A stretch of 46,805 nt of DNA from Alphaproteobacteria bacterium (GTDB lineage Bacteria > Pseudomonadota > Alphaproteobacteria > SP197). Made by a program: the position numbers and the translations under genes. Positions 46,531 to 46,805 of this stretch are shown piece by piece; within the stretch, counting starts at the first letter, position 1; every line of letters begins with the position of its first letter. The stretch covers positions 1-46,805 of the forward strand of contig SHVY01000024.1 in NCBI GenBank assembly GCA_009694045.1, given 5' to 3'. The notes beneath the pieces were generated by a model that saw only the letters and a list, made by a program, of their open reading frames with translations, did not search any database and had not been told where the DNA came from.

Positions 46531-46805
46531 GTCCCGGTATCCTTGCCTCGGACAGGCCATGCCGCCCAGCAGGCCCCGGAAAAACCCCGAGACGGTAATC
46601 GTGAAGCCGATCTAGCTTTCCCTCGTCGCCAACCCCATCTTTCTAGCAAGACGCCCCACGGCGGCGAAGCCGTCGCTGGCGTTGTGCGGTGCCCCTCCAG
46701 GGCCCTGGTCGCATTGCGAACTGAGAGGCCGTCATCGTAGCAGACCAAAAGCCCCTAGTACCGACTTTCGCGAGTTTCGGAGTCGCCGAAGGCGACTCCG
46801 AAACT
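46531..46805. other. Unassigned 3' flank with perfect terminal hairpin
   Basis: No recognisable gene follows gyaR. Open frames exist on both strands but give arginine- and proline-rich translations without family features. A small stem (ACGGC/GCCGT, about 46660) lies in the middle. The last 33 bases (46773-46805) are a perfect 15-bp inverted repeat, AGTTTCGGAGTCGCC with its complement, around a GAA loop, ending exactly at the window edge. Confidence 0.6.

Noticed and set aside
46203-46748. Long minus-strand open frame over the end of gyaR
   Set aside because: It is antisense to the well-conserved catalytic part of the dehydrogenase and its translation has no family features, so it is a high-GC shadow frame.

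Overview
The window reads as one stretch of an alphaproteobacterial chromosome, most likely Rhodospirillales-like. The evidence is very GC-rich coding sequence, the aerobic (cobN-type) cobalamin pathway, the regulators Irr and MucR/Ros, the ornithine-lipid pair olsB-olsA, the order lnt - PhrR/PraR-like regulator - metK, and the classic rimP-nusA-ylxR-infB-rbfA-truB-rpsO-pnp operon. No tRNA, rRNA or CRISPR array was recognised, and no stretch above 300 bases lacks a gene.

Layout. Bases 1-2037 are damaged accessory DNA: the right end of an IS5-type insertion sequence, a NodI-like ABC ATPase broken by several frameshifts beside an intact NodJ-like permease, and a wrecked HigB/HigA toxin-antitoxin locus whose two genes are fused into one chimeric frame. 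A PhyH-type dioxygenase follows. Bases 3002-13862 hold a cobalamin block: cobT divergent from cobS, a CobC-like phosphatase, cobU, cobW, cobN, cobO and cobQ. These make, adenosylate and assemble the nucleotide loop of B12. Two strangers sit inside it, a 42-residue CPBP-protease remnant and a SYLF/Ysc84 protein. GC-rich palindromic repeats recur between genes from 7075 to 17573.

Bases 13826-20102 carry alanine dehydrogenase, an adenosine-kinase-type PfkB kinase, a secreted protein with a PEP-CTERM/VPLPA-like tail, a small unknown protein, an amidase, an EI24/CysZ-like membrane protein and a TusA-like protein. From 20160 to 30815 comes a dense housekeeping run: MucR, Fur, olsB, olsA, miaB, phoH, ybeY, corC, lnt, the PhrR/PraR-like regulator, metK, trmB and a cold-shock-domain protein. 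Bases 30816-40317 are the transcription/translation operon, opened by a rimP leader that looks like an attenuator.

Bases 40332-44952 form a redox and iron-linked region: a nitronate-monooxygenase-like flavoprotein with a C-terminal four-cysteine motif, irr, then a rubrerythrin / two-cluster Fe-S protein / DUF3501 operon whose promoter contains a near-consensus Irr box. This is the most promising system in the window: a heme/iron-controlled peroxide-defence unit in which the Fe-S protein may feed electrons to a rubrerythrin lacking its rubredoxin domain. The window closes with an SH3-domain exported protein divergent from a D-2-hydroxyacid dehydrogenase (gyaR-like), unassigned sequence, and a perfect 15-bp hairpin ending on the last base. 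With the truncated IS at the other end, this suggests that the window is an assembly contig bounded by repeats.
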